Part shown: positions 17,557 to 32,500 of the stretch, in pieces
How positions within the stretch are numbered: the stretch's first letter is position 1
Layout of the letters: every line of letters starts with the position of its first letter
Source of the DNA: Anisakis pegreffii
Lineage: Eukaryota; Nematoda; Chromadorea; Rhabditida; Anisakidae
Direction of reading: 5' to 3'
Assembly (NCBI GenBank): GCA_035041965.1
Contig: JAPYMA010001130.1
Span: 1 to 64,000 of the forward strand
DNA length: 64,000 bases
Notes under the pieces: generated by a model
What the model saw: the letters and a program-made list of their open reading frames with translations, nothing else
The model's database searches: none
What the model was told of the DNA's origin: nothing
Translations under genes and position numbers: made by a program

Positions 17557-20500
17557 CTGGAAGGTTCATTTTGCTTGAAAGTGCACAATAAAGCGAATGC
17601 TTTTACTATGTTGCACTTATTGTCAAATTACAATTCAATTCCACTTACATCATCCATCTAAGAATTTATCACAAATCACTCAGCGAATAAATTCCACTCA
17701 CCTGTGTTCTACTCCACAATTCGTTATCTCGACGTTGTTTCTCCATCTTCGTCAATCTCAATGACGTACGGATGAATTCTTTTCGATTCATCTCCTCTTC
17801 AACTCGTTTTCTCGACTTTCGGCACCAGCATAACGCCAACAGTACGATTACTGCTACTAAAGCACCGAGAACTGCAGCTGTCACAATGACGCCTGTTCGC
17901 CAAAGTGGAGGATCTTCATATGGTTTCACACCTCAAATGGATTTTACATTTGGAATGTTTAAAATTCATATTTGCTTGTGATTCATTTCGTAACTTTCTG
18001 ATTATTCTTTGCATTTCGTTAGGATTATTTATGAATCAAGAATCTCGTATACCTTGCTCACAAACGAACGGCAGCAGATTATTGCAGTTTTGAGTGCCAA
18101 TATTAGCGCTTCGACTGCTCATAAAGCCACACTGATTAACGGGTATGGAAACGCCAGATATCCAGAAATATTGGTCATAGTTATCCTGAAATTCGATGCG
18201 AAGCTTTCAACAATTTTCAAGTTGAAGTTCTGAGATGAACTGAAAATAAGTCGAGAGGTTACTGCAATTTCGAATGAGTTTTTCCTACGTTCGAAGTCTT
18301 CTGGTCATTCAGCAGTTGGCCTTTTCATTTGCATCATAATCAATACTCAATTGAACAGTGGTTCTCACATTCGGGTGCTCCATTACCCCTTTTGATGATG
18401 TGGCAAGCCGTCGTTACCTTCCCCCCACCCCAAGATATAAGAACATACTATTCGTACGCATAACGTCAGGAAGAAACCGAAAACCCGCCCGGAGATTCCT
18501 CAGCGGTGTGAAAGAAATTAGTTCGCTAGAGCGTTGTGTTGATTACAAGCAAATCACAATCGATCATGACTGCATGAAAAGCTGTTGTCTATGACACGTT
18601 CATTCAAAGTGATTTAGATGAATTCTCATTCTTTTCAGACGTGTTGCGTTCGCTCTCATAGCTATTACATGCGAATATCGTTCTCTTGATGAGTTTTTCT
18701 CATTCACTTTGTCTCATTTCACTTCACAGTGCGAATCAGTTTCTTATTCTGTAGTATATACTATTTACTGGATACGTTGACGAGTGTTGACGGCCGAAAT
18801 CAACAATACAGCAATCGAATATTGCTGCTCAACAACGTCCAACAGTCAAATGATCAGTTATAGAGTGTATCTGATAGAATGAGAATTTGAATTTGATTGT
18901 TAAGTGAAATGAATGAGAAATTAACAAAAGAGAACACTTTTGGTGATAAAAGCTATGAGAGCGATTGTAACAGCAAGGAAAAGAATGAAAACCCTGTCAA
19001 AACGAATGAAAACCTTGTTAGGTCTGGACGAGCTAATGATACTCAGAAAATAGGAGTACGAGAATGTTGTCATCAAAAACTACATTTATATACACGAGTT
19101 AAAAACACCATCGCGATGGTGTTCCATCATAATATAACAACTGCACGACGTACTAATTTCCTGACCACCTTAGTTACCCCTTCACACCTCCAAATTACCT
19201 AAAATGGGTAATTTCACCCCTATAAGAACCATTGCAACTGAGAATTCATAGTGGAAGTAGATGATTGTGGAACAATCGAAAACATGTCGGAGATTTCATT
19301 CCAATGGATCGGGTATTGAAGAGGACGAAAATTCTCAAATGGATAAGAAACGCAAGTACTCTCTTACCGGATATGAGTTGAAACGATCACCGTCTACAGT
19401 GCTTATTTTTGTGATTTCGTTGACTTTTTGTGCCAGTTCTTTCTGCCTTCCATCGTCGGCTCGCAAGAAAGGCACAAATGCATCCATCTCCTAAATTTTC
19501 CATTCACGATTATCGACACTTTTCAACTATTCTGATCCGATGTGGTTTCAATTCCAAGCAATGCAATCATCAATTCAGATCGTTCAGTTAAGAATTGCGA
19601 CAATCTGGAACCGCTCAATGATTCTTGCATGAGTTCGCTTAGTGTGGCATGGTGCAACCACGTTCAAATGAGAATAAAACTGTACGTTTTCATAAAGACA
19701 ATAGAACTTCTCGGATTGGAGACCGTTTAACTTTAAAGAAATACCTCACAAAATTTGACCGCTGAAGTGTAAGTTGCAGCTGCACCAACATACAGGAAAC
19801 ATGATCTAAATTCGTCGTAACCAGCCGCAAACCATCCGGCCGGGCAATCACCTAAAACTTAGAGGATTCAAAAGAAAACTCGCTTATACGCACGAAATGA
19901 AATTTGAATCTAAACAACACCAAATTAATAAGAAAGTGAGATGTCACACTCTTCTTCATCAAACTTACGAAATGAAAGTTTGAAGACTTGTTCCAACGAA
20001 TCTAAGTATCATTCAGTTGAAGTATTCTAACATTATGTGAGTGAAAACAAACCATCAATGAGTGAAGTATTTGATTCAAGTACAGGTTGATAATCAACTC
20101 TGATTAAATAATCATAATCCAATCCATCACGTATCTTCCCGCTAGCCACACCAATCGTTCCCGGATATCCCCAATAATTTTCACGAGCATCAATCACACC
20201 CGCATCGAAGCTGCAAAATAGTCACTCCATTACATCAACGTTCAAACAGAATGACAACAATAATTGCTCAAACATTCACACTACACATGATTCCACTCGA
20301 TGAACCACAGCAAAACTGCAAACTTAACGTGTTCATGCGAACTTCAGGTGTGCTATTGCCTTAGCCATTTCTGAACTGTGTTATGATCGATGCATCTGAA
20401 AACAATTCTCGGAATCGACGATTAAATATTTCCTTACTTCGTGACCGGTGCTGTTGTGAGTTCGTACGGATTCAACGGATTATTGAATGAATTCATTCGA

Positions 20501-23500
20501 TACGTTTGTCGTGATGTACCAGCGAAAACAGTGCTGCGATAGCGTTGTGTATCACCGCCAACGTGTGTCCACCAATCGAAACTGACACCATCTTGATCCA
20601 ACACTTGACGCTTTGGACGACGTGAATAATCATCAAGCAAATTTTCCGGTTGGAATCCATAATCTTCCTGAAATTCGCGTGATCAATTCAGCTATTGTCA
20701 ATGTTTTCAATCCCAAATGACAGTTCTGAATGAACGAACCGATCCCATTTCTCAGATGTGACAAACACCAACATCAGATAAACAAGGGAGAAGGAATTCT
20801 CATCTTGGAAAATATATTTCACGAAACAGAGCAAGCAATCTAGAGAACTGGTCAATGCACCAACCATGTATTGATGTCCATGCCCCAAGGCGATATTATC
20901 ATAGAACCAATTGTTGTAGAAAGCTTGAGATTCTGTTGACAATGAACTGTACGGTTGGGTGTCGACTATATGAAGGCCGGTATTGTTAGAGAAGAGATTA
21001 TGCGTGAAATTGGTTGAAATGCCGCGTATGAATACGATGTCTTGATAGAGTGCATAGTTGCGTGAGATGAGGTTGTTGAGAAGAGTTGCTTTCTAAAATG
21101 ATTCCTAGTTATTTTGGCATTTCTAGCTATTTTGAATGAAAAATATTCAAGAGAATTCCCTGCACACCGTGATTCATATATTACAACAGTGCAGGCCAGG
21201 TGAACGATGAACTATCGCTCCATACTAAAATGATCCGACAAAAATCGAATTTTAAAGGAATTTGAGGTCATTCACCATTGATGTTTACGCATGCTGATTG
21301 CAATGAAACGAAACCTTTAATGAGATAGTGACAAAAATTAATGAAAAATTATATATCTACCTGATAATTATTGCCAAGTAACGCAAGTGTGGTACTATTT
21401 GAATTATGCATCAGTGCTGAATCTCGAATAACAATCACAAGTCGTGCCACGGCTGATGATGTTTCACTTGTCACCAGTAAACCACCAATATTATGCGTGA
21501 TTGATGTGCTTCTCAGTTGAGCCCACTGAAATTCGAAATGCAACGATTTGTGCCTTTGGAACAATTATCAAGGTATTCTATTCCGTTCTATTGAGTAGCT
21601 ATAATTGAAAGCTGCTTGATGAATCGGCAATTCCAATGAATTCATTAATTTGTGTGTAGAAAAATGAGTTGTTTTCCAGAATCGAATGTAGTATGGCACT
21701 ATATCAGACGCATGTGCAAACTATTGATAGTAATATTGGCAATGCAAATACAATGCCATATTCACGGAAACTTTTCGCTTCTGTTTCACTGGAAAGGTAC
21801 ACGCAAATTCTCACTCACCATAGTGTTGTGTAGATGAAGTTGAATTGCTTGATAAGATGTACTGATATTGCCGTATAGATGATATCCGTTGCGATTAATA
21901 CTGCAACCATCGACGATTATATTTGGTCCCATTTCACCCGTATTTCGATACGCGATCGCACCACGATCGTTTTCTTCAATTCGGCTTTGATGCAGCACGA
22001 TCTCCTCGACAGGATCTGAAATTGTTTCTCTGAATGCTCGCAGAAAAAAAACATGCCTGTTGCTTCACAATGGATCAGTCAATGACTCGCTTTCATTCGA
22101 GTGCCACTGATTGTGAGATAATCACTAAAGTTGAATATTTGCAAAGGTTAATGAATGATTAAAATTCGGAACACGATTGTAAATCGAAGTAAGAATTGTA
22201 TTCCATGAAATTGCATTTTAGAATTCAAAGATCAATCAAGAGCATACTTCTTTGTGGAACAGATGGAAGGACGACAATTTCGGCCAGAAACCCGTACTCG
22301 CCATCGGCTGCACTCGCACGTACATGAATCGTTAATTTTGAATTCGACTGAACTGATAACGAGAAGTCTTTAGTTGATGGCGTGAAACGATGAAGTAGCT
22401 CAGTGAAACTTTCATCCGAATACACCGATATCGCATCAGCTCGACCCAAATCCACACGAGAACCATTGTATAAATTTACCTTCAATTTTTCCAAGTAGAA
22501 CTTCTTTTCGAAGAGAAAGTGATCAAGACATTATATGATGCATCACTGTGGCATTACACAATAGATACTGACCATTCAAACAAGCACAAACAGATCCGCA
22601 ATGAAATGAGAGCAACATTGGATAGATGGGAAGTGTTATCCTCTTTACTGGATGAGCAGATTTCGAACAAATTTGCGATCAGGTAGGATGTTGACGGAAT
22701 TACTGCTTTAGCAGCGTCTACTTTCATGTTATGGAAGAAAAATCTCAGAAGAAGTTAACACCAGCATAAGAGTTATCGTGCGCGTGATAAAATTCCGACG
22801 ATCGACTCAGTGATGAAATAGGATAAATGACCATAAAACCTGCAAACTTTCCAAAAAACAACTCACCAACAAGAATCGAAACGCGATGTTTTTGCTCGGT
22901 GCTGAAAAACTTTTCACACAATCGATCGGATACGAATCATATTTATAGAAAAGGATGATTCGATTGTTCACGGCGAATTGTTTCTTCGGTGCGCATATAT
23001 TCAACATTCCTCGAACATTATAGGGAAGTGTTATTTTACCGCTTGTCGATGCTAAAAAAACAATGAAAATTATCAAAAGATGTTTCAAACCGGCCGTAAA
23101 ATTTTATCCGAATTTATCCAACTACAACACTGATTGTGAGCGCAAAAGAGAATCATTGGAATTTCACAAATCGCTTTTCATTAAAATAATTTGACGAATT
23201 GAAAGAATATTTCGAATGACCATAAACATATGACAACTCAATCAACATGCCTGTATTCGTGCCCGCTCCTTGAAGATTCGTTACCCATACAGTCAAACCA
23301 CGGCCTCGATTGTGCGTTATATTCAATCGGCTCAGAATAAGCTTATCTTCAGGACTGATCACCTGAAATAATTTCAGTAGATCAGAACTGGTTGAAGGAT
23401 GACATTATTGAACGATCAGCAATGTATTAGATCATACTCAAAAGAATATTGATAATTTCGTGAGTATGAAACTCATTTCGTTAAGATATTCAAATAAACG

Positions 23501-26500
23501 ATTATGATTACTTGTAACGCGTCCATAGAGGAGTTCGTGATATTAACATGTTCGAAAATTGGAAAACGGTGCACGAAAAGAATTGATCCAACATCAATTG
23601 TATCATTGTGTGATAAGCCAGCACCTACCACCTCCACATGCCGCATAACCGATAGCTCTGAAAACGATTGACTGCACTTCGAATGATGGACAAATTTGAA
23701 ACGAAACAGAATAGATTTGCATCGAGTTTGATCCGTGGGTAGTAGCTCGAGAAGTTACGATAGCGTGATGATCGAAAGAGCAATGATTTATTAGACTTGT
23801 TAACCTGGCGCTTTGCTTTGTTGATATTCCAGCGAAGATTGTGAGAAGGTGATGCCACCCCAATTACCCAAATATTCACTGAAAAAGAAATTTTTCGAAG
23901 CGCTGTTCGTGACACGAGACCAATTCATCCGAATGTTTCATGCTATGTTAGGTGCTTAGCAACTGCTTGTTGGTGTATCTATCAGATGTGATCTTGGAAG
24001 CGATGAGGATTTTTCGTGCAATGAACCAAGTGAAACCATGCTCATTATACTTCGACTTTCCTTATCCAGCCAACTTGAAGGTGTAAGCTTAAACGGGATA
24101 ATTCTCGAGAAGTCACAAACCTATCGAGAATTTTTGCAGATCCACAATAAATGAAATTGAAGTGTTCATTATCTATACACTGCCACATACTGATATTGCC
24201 GTTCATTCGCAGTGTACAACGGTCCAGTGATTTCTCCGTACCGAAGCACTCACGAGGTTCCACATATGTCTTCAGGATGTTCACCAACGGGTTGTACTCC
24301 CAGCGAGGTGTCAGCCAGTGGTACGCATTCAATGCTGAATAGCCAAGTTCCCGACATACCACCTGAATCACGTTGAAGTGAAGATCACAATGATCATAGC
24401 ATGGAATGAAGATCACAGCATCCAGAAATTTCTAGTGGTAAAACAAAATTTGCTTAGTGCATCAGACGGTAGTAAATAAAAAACGGATAGAAACTAAGTT
24501 AGGGGGGCTCGGTCTTGCTTTCAATATTCCCAAACGTTTCATAGAATAATTCAGCAAAATATTCATGACATTAGAAGCAAGATTGTGAATGAATCGTATA
24601 CTGGGAAAGCAACATGCACGGTTCGATTTCTTACTCAAAGTTTTAATACTCAAAAAATTCATTCAAAATCCTCAACAATCACGAGTACTTCCTCAAAGTG
24701 ACCATTCGACCGAATGTGTGATAGTGACTACCTGCGCATTACGAATAGTGAATTCCTGATCGCATGACGGAACATACTCTCCAGTTGTATCGTTGTACAT
24801 TTCCAGAAAACCCCAACGAGGATTCGTACCATTCAGACGAACCGTAAATCGTTGGAAGAATGGATCTTGTCGATGTAACAATGGAAACTGTTGATAGACA
24901 ACATCTTTCGATAACCTACAATTCATGTTAATAGTCACTTTGCAGAAGAATTTTCAGGCCAATTGGATCAGAACAACCGAGTGGAGAGCCATCCATCAGG
25001 AGTTCAACTGCATTTTACGGCAATGTTTCAGCACCTACCGTTCTGCACGTTTCTTCACATGTAATGTTCTTCTGAATCGCATCCAATTTTTTCGCCAGCC
25101 CCTATGCCTCAAAGCTTTCACAGGTGTACTCCTACGATATCGCGTCGGTATTTGACCACGAATTTCTTCATATTCCGTCATATTGATTGGTTTGAATCTA
25201 ATCGGTTCCCAGAATGTACCGTCGGCAATTAAGTTTCCCAGCACAAGAATACGAACATTCGGCCAAATGTGAACCTGAAACCGCAGATTGTGATCTCTTC
25301 TACATTTTATTGGCGATCACGCTTAATATTTTCGCCTAACAATAAGGCAGATCACTGCTGAATTCTCCGCAAATTTTCTGGGGTATTAATTTGGGATTTT
25401 ATAACTTTTTCTTAGAAAAGGGCATGATGTCTAATGAAAGACGATAGCAGCTTGGGAACAGACGATACCTCAACGCCCTTTTCGATGGTAAGTGTAGCAT
25501 TCGGCATGATCGTGAGATCCTTGATAATTCGATAGGGACGATTGGGCTTATAGTAGAATGGGAATTCATGCCACTTCTCTCGGTTCAATTTCAGTGTCTT
25601 TGATTCATACATACGGCCGCGTAAATCATATACTGATGGTTCATTATGAACAGCGTTCGCCAACTGACCCTGAAAGCGAAACCGTTTTGATCGAGAAATG
25701 ATCAGAGGATGAGACTGATTCAGTTTGATCGAGTAGAAATACGGACGATTATAATATATCGATTTAGGTGATATTTTCAGGATAATGAATCCAAGAACTT
25801 TGTTTCTAATTGAACTTTACAGTGAAATTTCAGTGAGATTCCCCAAATATTGGCCGACGAAACGACCAAACTTTTCTATCATGCTGTCCTGGTAAATCCA
25901 CGAACAATTCAGCGGTAAAGCTCAGCTAGGACAGCTTCGGTGAAACAGTATTTAACTTTGAGTCAATCCGATTGGCATCTAATAGTAAAACAAGTAGTTA
26001 ACCGTTTGTGGTTTCCACCAAAAGTGGATGAATTGTTCATCGGCAACAAAATAGGGGCTGTATTCAGCCAATGTGTAAATATTCCAATCATCAAAATCGA
26101 AGATTCGCTGTGCTATTTGCGCCTCATTACCCATACCCCACCAGTTCAATGTCACATTCATTCTATCGTTCGATTTCGGCACTCTGAAAACAGAATTATT
26201 TTCTGCTGAAATCCGAACATTTTCGAATGAATGATATCAGAAAGCCTCGCACACATAGAAGAATTACAAGGATTTCAATCGCGCTTCTTTCGTGAACCAG
26301 GCAAGTCTTATAGTATATACGAGAATACACTCGCAACCTATTCGATGATGAATTTATAATGGAATTTCATTGGATTTTCGCCCTGAATGAACTAATGTAT
26401 TGAACTGATTTCAATAGCTGATAGATCAAGGGGCAAACAAACCTTGCATCCAGAAACTAGCTCGAAATCAATGAGAGTATTTCTGAATCGATTGAAGTGG

Positions 26501-29500
26501 ATATCAGCCAGCTGAGCTCCGAAAACGCCAACCGTAAAAGAGCGCGGCCATGAATCCACATAATCACCACTCGTACTAATGAAGTGATTCTTCAGAAAGT
26601 AATTGTACTGTATCAAAGCTGGTACTGTACCGCGCAACGATTGCGACTGTATATCCATTTTCAGCATCCACATACCCTGAACATGTATTAGAGATAATGT
26701 AAATGAGAGATTCGATCGATTAATCAGATACCAAAACTTCACCGAATCATCGAATCTTGAGATAAGGGGCAGTTGTAATGTGATTTGCAATCACTTTTCA
26801 GTGTTGATCATGAATTTCTCCCTCGACATGGAATGATCGAATGATTGAAATTTGGAAATTCTCGAGGCGATATGATGATGAGGTACTCGTTTGGCTAATA
26901 AGTCATTTATATGGAACGCAGAAGATAGCTGCTATCAAAAAGTATCTAAGAGGAAGAGTGCACTCACCCAATTATCAAACAATCGATTTCGTTCAAAAAT
27001 TAAATGTTTCTCCATTCCGCGCAATTCAACGATTCCTTCGTTTGGCCGTGCCATATTATTTGTGAAATTATTCGAAGAGATATTTGCGAATGTGTAGTAT
27101 CCATCAAGACGAACACCAAAGTTGGTGTTATTTCTGAATCGATTCTCAGTCATCTGAAACGAAAACCACTCACCTACAGTTGTACTGTAAGATTTTTTGA
27201 ACTGTCTCAATTCACCAGCCGGCAAAATATTTTCGATCTTCGGGTTGCAATGAAACCAATGCAAAAGCAGAATATGAATGCGATACAGCATTATGAATTT
27301 ACGAATTCTAATTTGTACGCAAAATTCCTCATTGTCTCCATAAAAGGACACATGAAGTGTGCCATTCCCATCAGAATGCCGAACTACTCAAATTTCCGCC
27401 TTATCAGTGTCTATTGTGAGGCTATTAATTATCACTGCTGAATCATGAAGACCAAGTATGTCTCACCAAGAAAGAATGTGTTAATGATGACAGCAGACTA
27501 TAAGTATCGGGCATATGAATCGATATGAACGTGTTGTCGTTCGTTTCGAATGTGTTCGACCAAAAATTCCAGTGGAATACATTCGCACTACTGTACAGAT
27601 CACGATGCGTTTCAACCAGCGAGCCAGTGTTGTTCACGAATGAGCAGTTATCCATGTGGTAACCTATCTGGAATGCAAGCAAGCGTTCATTCTCATGAAG
27701 AAATCCAGTCATTAGATCAATTGAGAATGTTCAAGCAATTGAAAAACTGAATGAAGATATTGGAAGTTGAATGAATCGCTTTGTCGGACAGATTCTTAGA
27801 TTTTGTGTGATTGCAATCGAGGATGAAACCTGAGCGATAGGAGTGCCATCCGAGACGATATGCTGCGGTGAATGCACCCATACGACTGCTTCAGTGTTAT
27901 AAGTGAAATTGACTTTCTGGAACCAGAGCTTCTCCTCTGACCAACGATTCAAAAATGTTCCATCATCGAAGTTGAAATCGGAATAGTGAACGGACGATAG
28001 ACCGTATTGATTGCCGCTCACAACAGAGCGATAGACGTGCACGAAACGATCCAAATATTCTTGCGCTATAACAACAATAATCGGCTTTCAAATGCAACAG
28101 TAATCTGAATAATAGCCCAGTCTGTGTGCAAAACAGAAATTCTTAAAAAGAATTTCTTGAACAGTGGAACGGATTAGAGAATGTTCGGAAGTATACTTAT
28201 TTTTCGTAATTTTCTCCTCATTATGATGAGGCTGACGGAAATTGCAAAGAGAAGTGAAAATAATCACCGTCCAAGAAGAGTACAAGTAGAACCACTTCTG
28301 GATTACCACGTGTCCGTGTGTACTGCATTTGAAGAGTGCTCGATGAGGAAACTATTGGAAATTGAATTGCATCCTTGCGGACACTCCACTGTTTGTTCGC
28401 ATCAGCGTCTGTGATCAGTATATCTTCATCACTTCCCTCACCAACTCTATTCACAATCTGAAATGTTGAGAACCTTTTTTCAACGATCAAACCGTTTCAA
28501 AGATCAAAAAAGAGGAGTTACTCACGAGGATGTGGTGATTCTGAAACTACAAAAGCAATCAGTATATGGTGTTACGAATGCTTGCTGGCTTTCCTGAGTG
28601 TAAACGAAATGTATAAATAAAAGCACGCTTCAAACTGACACGAACGAGCAAGTGAAAAATAAATACCTGTACAGCAATTTTGGCACTCAAACCGTACTCG
28701 AATCCACTTGCTTTCAATGTTAAATCATAGACGCACGGATCAAGCAATGCTACAATGATCAACAGAAATTATAGAAAGGTTCTACTCGTGGAATACAGTA
28801 TCAGTCAGCTAAGGTGTAATATGAAATTGCATGCTAAATACTGAAAAAGCATATGCAATCACCATTGTAACCCAAACATCATTAGCGTTTTTTTTGAAAT
28901 CATAGATTCATGATCAACTATATAAGTCCTTTTGAGCGACAAGCACAAAGTTTTAGCGCATTGCAACGCACAAGTGAAATATAGGAACATTCAGTGCATT
29001 ATTCAGTTTCATTCACTTCATTTTCACGATGAGATTCACGCGTGAAGAAATACTACAGTGTTCATGAAGAAATATTCGAGGTTCACGCTGATGAGACGAA
29101 ACAATTTTCGTTATTTTCGTTTGAAATGTTTTGAGAAAAAATTCTGCAAAAAAAGATGAATTCTACTAATTCGGTTAATACGAATAAATTTCGCTTTCTC
29201 ATTTGAACGTCATCAGCACCAACCAAGTGGACAGTCAGTGGTTGGGCGTGCCAGAAGAAATTTGCGTTGACTGAGCTGAGATTCATGGACAACCAGCTCG
29301 GTGATGCTTCGATTCGGAATCACATAGACATTATTCGCTTCCATTTCTTGCTGATCACGTCTCACCAGCCAGGTGACAATATCACGTTGCAGTGGCACCG
29401 AAACACGCGGATCATACCGGAATCCGGCATTTCCATTTCCGCTCACAACAACCTGAAATGATACTAGGAAGTTTTCGGGAGAGGATGGATCACCGATAAT

Positions 29501-32500
29501 TTTCAATTTAGCAGCAAATAGACGGAGAAAATCACAAATGTATGAATTAGTTCATCTTGAAGAGACGAAAAATTTCGTTGGAGTAAGACAAGCGATTTCG
29601 TGAGGGTATCAATCAATTAAATTAAATCCAAATCGCTCGATAAGTTGAAAGATGAAATTCTATACGGTGATGAAGTATATTTGAAAAATGGTAGCGCTCA
29701 CTCAATGTTTACGAGGTCAGTAGAATTTTTAAGCTGCTCACACTTTTCACGAGCTTGGTTAGAGCTGCTCGCTTAGGCTTGTGTGTACGAGCCGCTTACA
29801 GCTTATGCTCGCATTATGTTTCACGTAGTTATGAGTTTCTCAACACTTAATCTATTTCATCAGCAGGAACATCCAGAAAAGACAATTTGTATATGGTCAG
29901 GTGACATACTTCTTCTATGGTCATTCCAGGTGAGCGCATTCTGAAACCGTGCCGTCGATTCGCCTCGAAACGACTGTTCCTGATCGCTGGCTTTTTGGTC
30001 AAGTCGTTGTAAACAACATCAATGCCATTCCAATAGTTATCACGTATCGTCAAATATTGAAAACTATGATAGTTCCAATCGATCTGCAGTGCTGCACTGA
30101 ATTCACTGCTTCGAAAATCGAACAGTCCGGCTTTTTCAATGATCCAATGACCCATTGAAGTTTGACCGGTAATTGCTGGTGGATTAGCGAGAAGTGAATA
30201 ACGAACACCAGCCCATCGCGGTTCTGCACATCGAATTCCTGAATTTTGTTCCTCAATTGAGCGGCAATACAACACTGCACACTCAATCCAATTTTGGAAT
30301 TTAACTGTTCGAAACTATCTTCGAAATATTGAGTCTATATCACGAAATCAGTATCTCCGTTTGAGAACGACATGAAAGCATTGCGTTCATAAGCTTGGCT
30401 CTTCGAAATAGTGCAAGCAAAGTTCTGAATAACAATATCTCTTTGATATGAACTTAGTTTGCACATTTCATTTGATACATCATATCGCTACGTTCGTATG
30501 TTCGTGTGCTCTCCTAAACGCTCTCCGTGTTCATGGATTCTGAATTTGATCGAAACCAACCAACGACATCAGACGGAGGACACGACCATGCAATGCCATG
30601 CGTCACTCCATCGTGACGACATTTGGTCAAGTCGTATTCTCGTTCCTCACATCGTATATTGTCCATGACCATCGGTAGATCGCCCGCTGACGGAAATATT
30701 CGCCAATTTTCAAAGAATTCATCATCCATTATAAGTCCCAATTGATTGCACGCCAAACGTGCCAGATCGGCTGTCCAACTTCGGTTACAGATTGTGCCCC
30801 ATTGACCGTCCACATTCACCTCCAAACGTCCACTTATCACCTGAAACGCGAACAATAATGAAGTGATCGTTGAACACAAGTCCCTCAGATCATTCAGAAA
30901 CGCGATAATCAATCACGAAAGTGTCAACAAGTTTTCTACGGACACATTTTCAAGTATCATTCAAAGCGATACGATGTGCCATTGCCGTTACCTCTTGATT
31001 ATCATTCTCATCAGCAAGTCGAATTTGAGGCAGCTGAGGCAGCTGGAAAGGACGACTCGTGAAGAGAACCGATTCATTTGAGCGTTGAAAATCGGCGCGA
31101 ATTAATTCTCCCTGCAAATTCGATAAGAAAATATGAAATTTTAACACTGATTTTGGTTCATTTCTATTCATTCGTTGGAAGTTTGAAATTCTTAGATGAA
31201 AAACAACTGAATATTTTGAATCAGAAGTGAATGGCTAACGTCGTGGAGAAGAACCGTTAATATTAACTGCATTTTGCTATGATCAAAATCAGTCAGACTT
31301 ATTCACCGTTCAAAAGAGTTGATAAGCATACCTGTACAAGCATTCCAATGCCATTGTCGAATTCGAATACAGTACCCGGTGAGACGGTCAACCTGGCGCC
31401 TGGCACAACGTTCAAATCATCGGTTACCACATAACGACCAGCGCCCAGGTCTTGATTCTCCCAAATGGTTCCACCAAGAATGTACGGTTTACTTTCTTTT
31501 CGGAATGATCGATAGTACTGCTGAACGGTTGTGATGTGAGGACTTCGTTGATTGCAAACGGCAGCGAAAGGATTTACCTTCAATAAAAATACGATGAAAT
31601 TCAATTGCTCGATGCCAAAACCGAGAAATGTACCTGGCGATAAATCATGATTACTCATTAACTTAAGAAATATACAAGGGAAATGAAGCACAACTGAAAC
31701 TGATTGAGAAAAAGCAAAAGTGAGGAAATTGAGAAGAAGTAACCTCGATATAAGCAAGTGAGTATCGATTGAACTGATCAAAAATTCGATGCATAAAATC
31801 CTCCGGAAATGGATGACCCCAGTTGTTCTCGCGGGCATCAATCCATTTCGCGTGTTCACTCAGCTCAGTAGCAATCTCGAATTGCGCTCTTGGATTCTTG
31901 AAACAATTACGACGGATTTCAACGTTACTGAAATTCAAAACGGTGTTGCGTTATTTAGTAATGTCTTGACGAATTATCCAATTTGTGAGTTTGTTCGACG
32001 TTTTGCTGTAGATGCTTATCCCATTTCTGAAGCCCTCTTCAGTGAAAACTTTTCAGTGAAAACAATCTATTTACGCAGTTCAAGCTAACGAAGCAAACAG
32101 AAACCTGCTCGAAACGATCAGTGCAGCGTAGGGATATGAACGTGGATTAAGATGTGGGAACGGATTGATTACGGTATTCTCGCGGACTTCGTTTTGTTGA
32201 TTGAAAGTCAACTTTTGCTTTGGTGCATCTTCGTTTAAGCCGATTGAAACGATACTTTGACCAGTATTGAATTTGAACGAATTCTTTGATATTGTTACCT
32301 TCAAGTAGACATTTCTTTCAACGTTGTTCACCAACTAATATCGCATTCCAATGTTCAATGAATTCGCTAAATCTTATGAATGTCTCAAAAAGCTTTGAAC
32401 TATTCATGATGAAGCTGTCGTGTTAATCTAATTGTATGGCTGATTTCAAGATGTCTTTCTTAAAGCACACATACGGCAATTAACTTCGCGGGCGTTTTAC

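Noticed and set aside
19261..19494. Plus-strand open frame next to hAT-like copy A
   Set aside because: It is the opposite-strand shadow of the lectin exon 19368-19490.
19500..19650. Minus-strand frame that at first looked like the middle of the lectin domain
   Set aside because: No splice site gives the right phase at either end. The exon at 19368-19490 (EMDAFVPFLRAD) fits in phase and matches the family.
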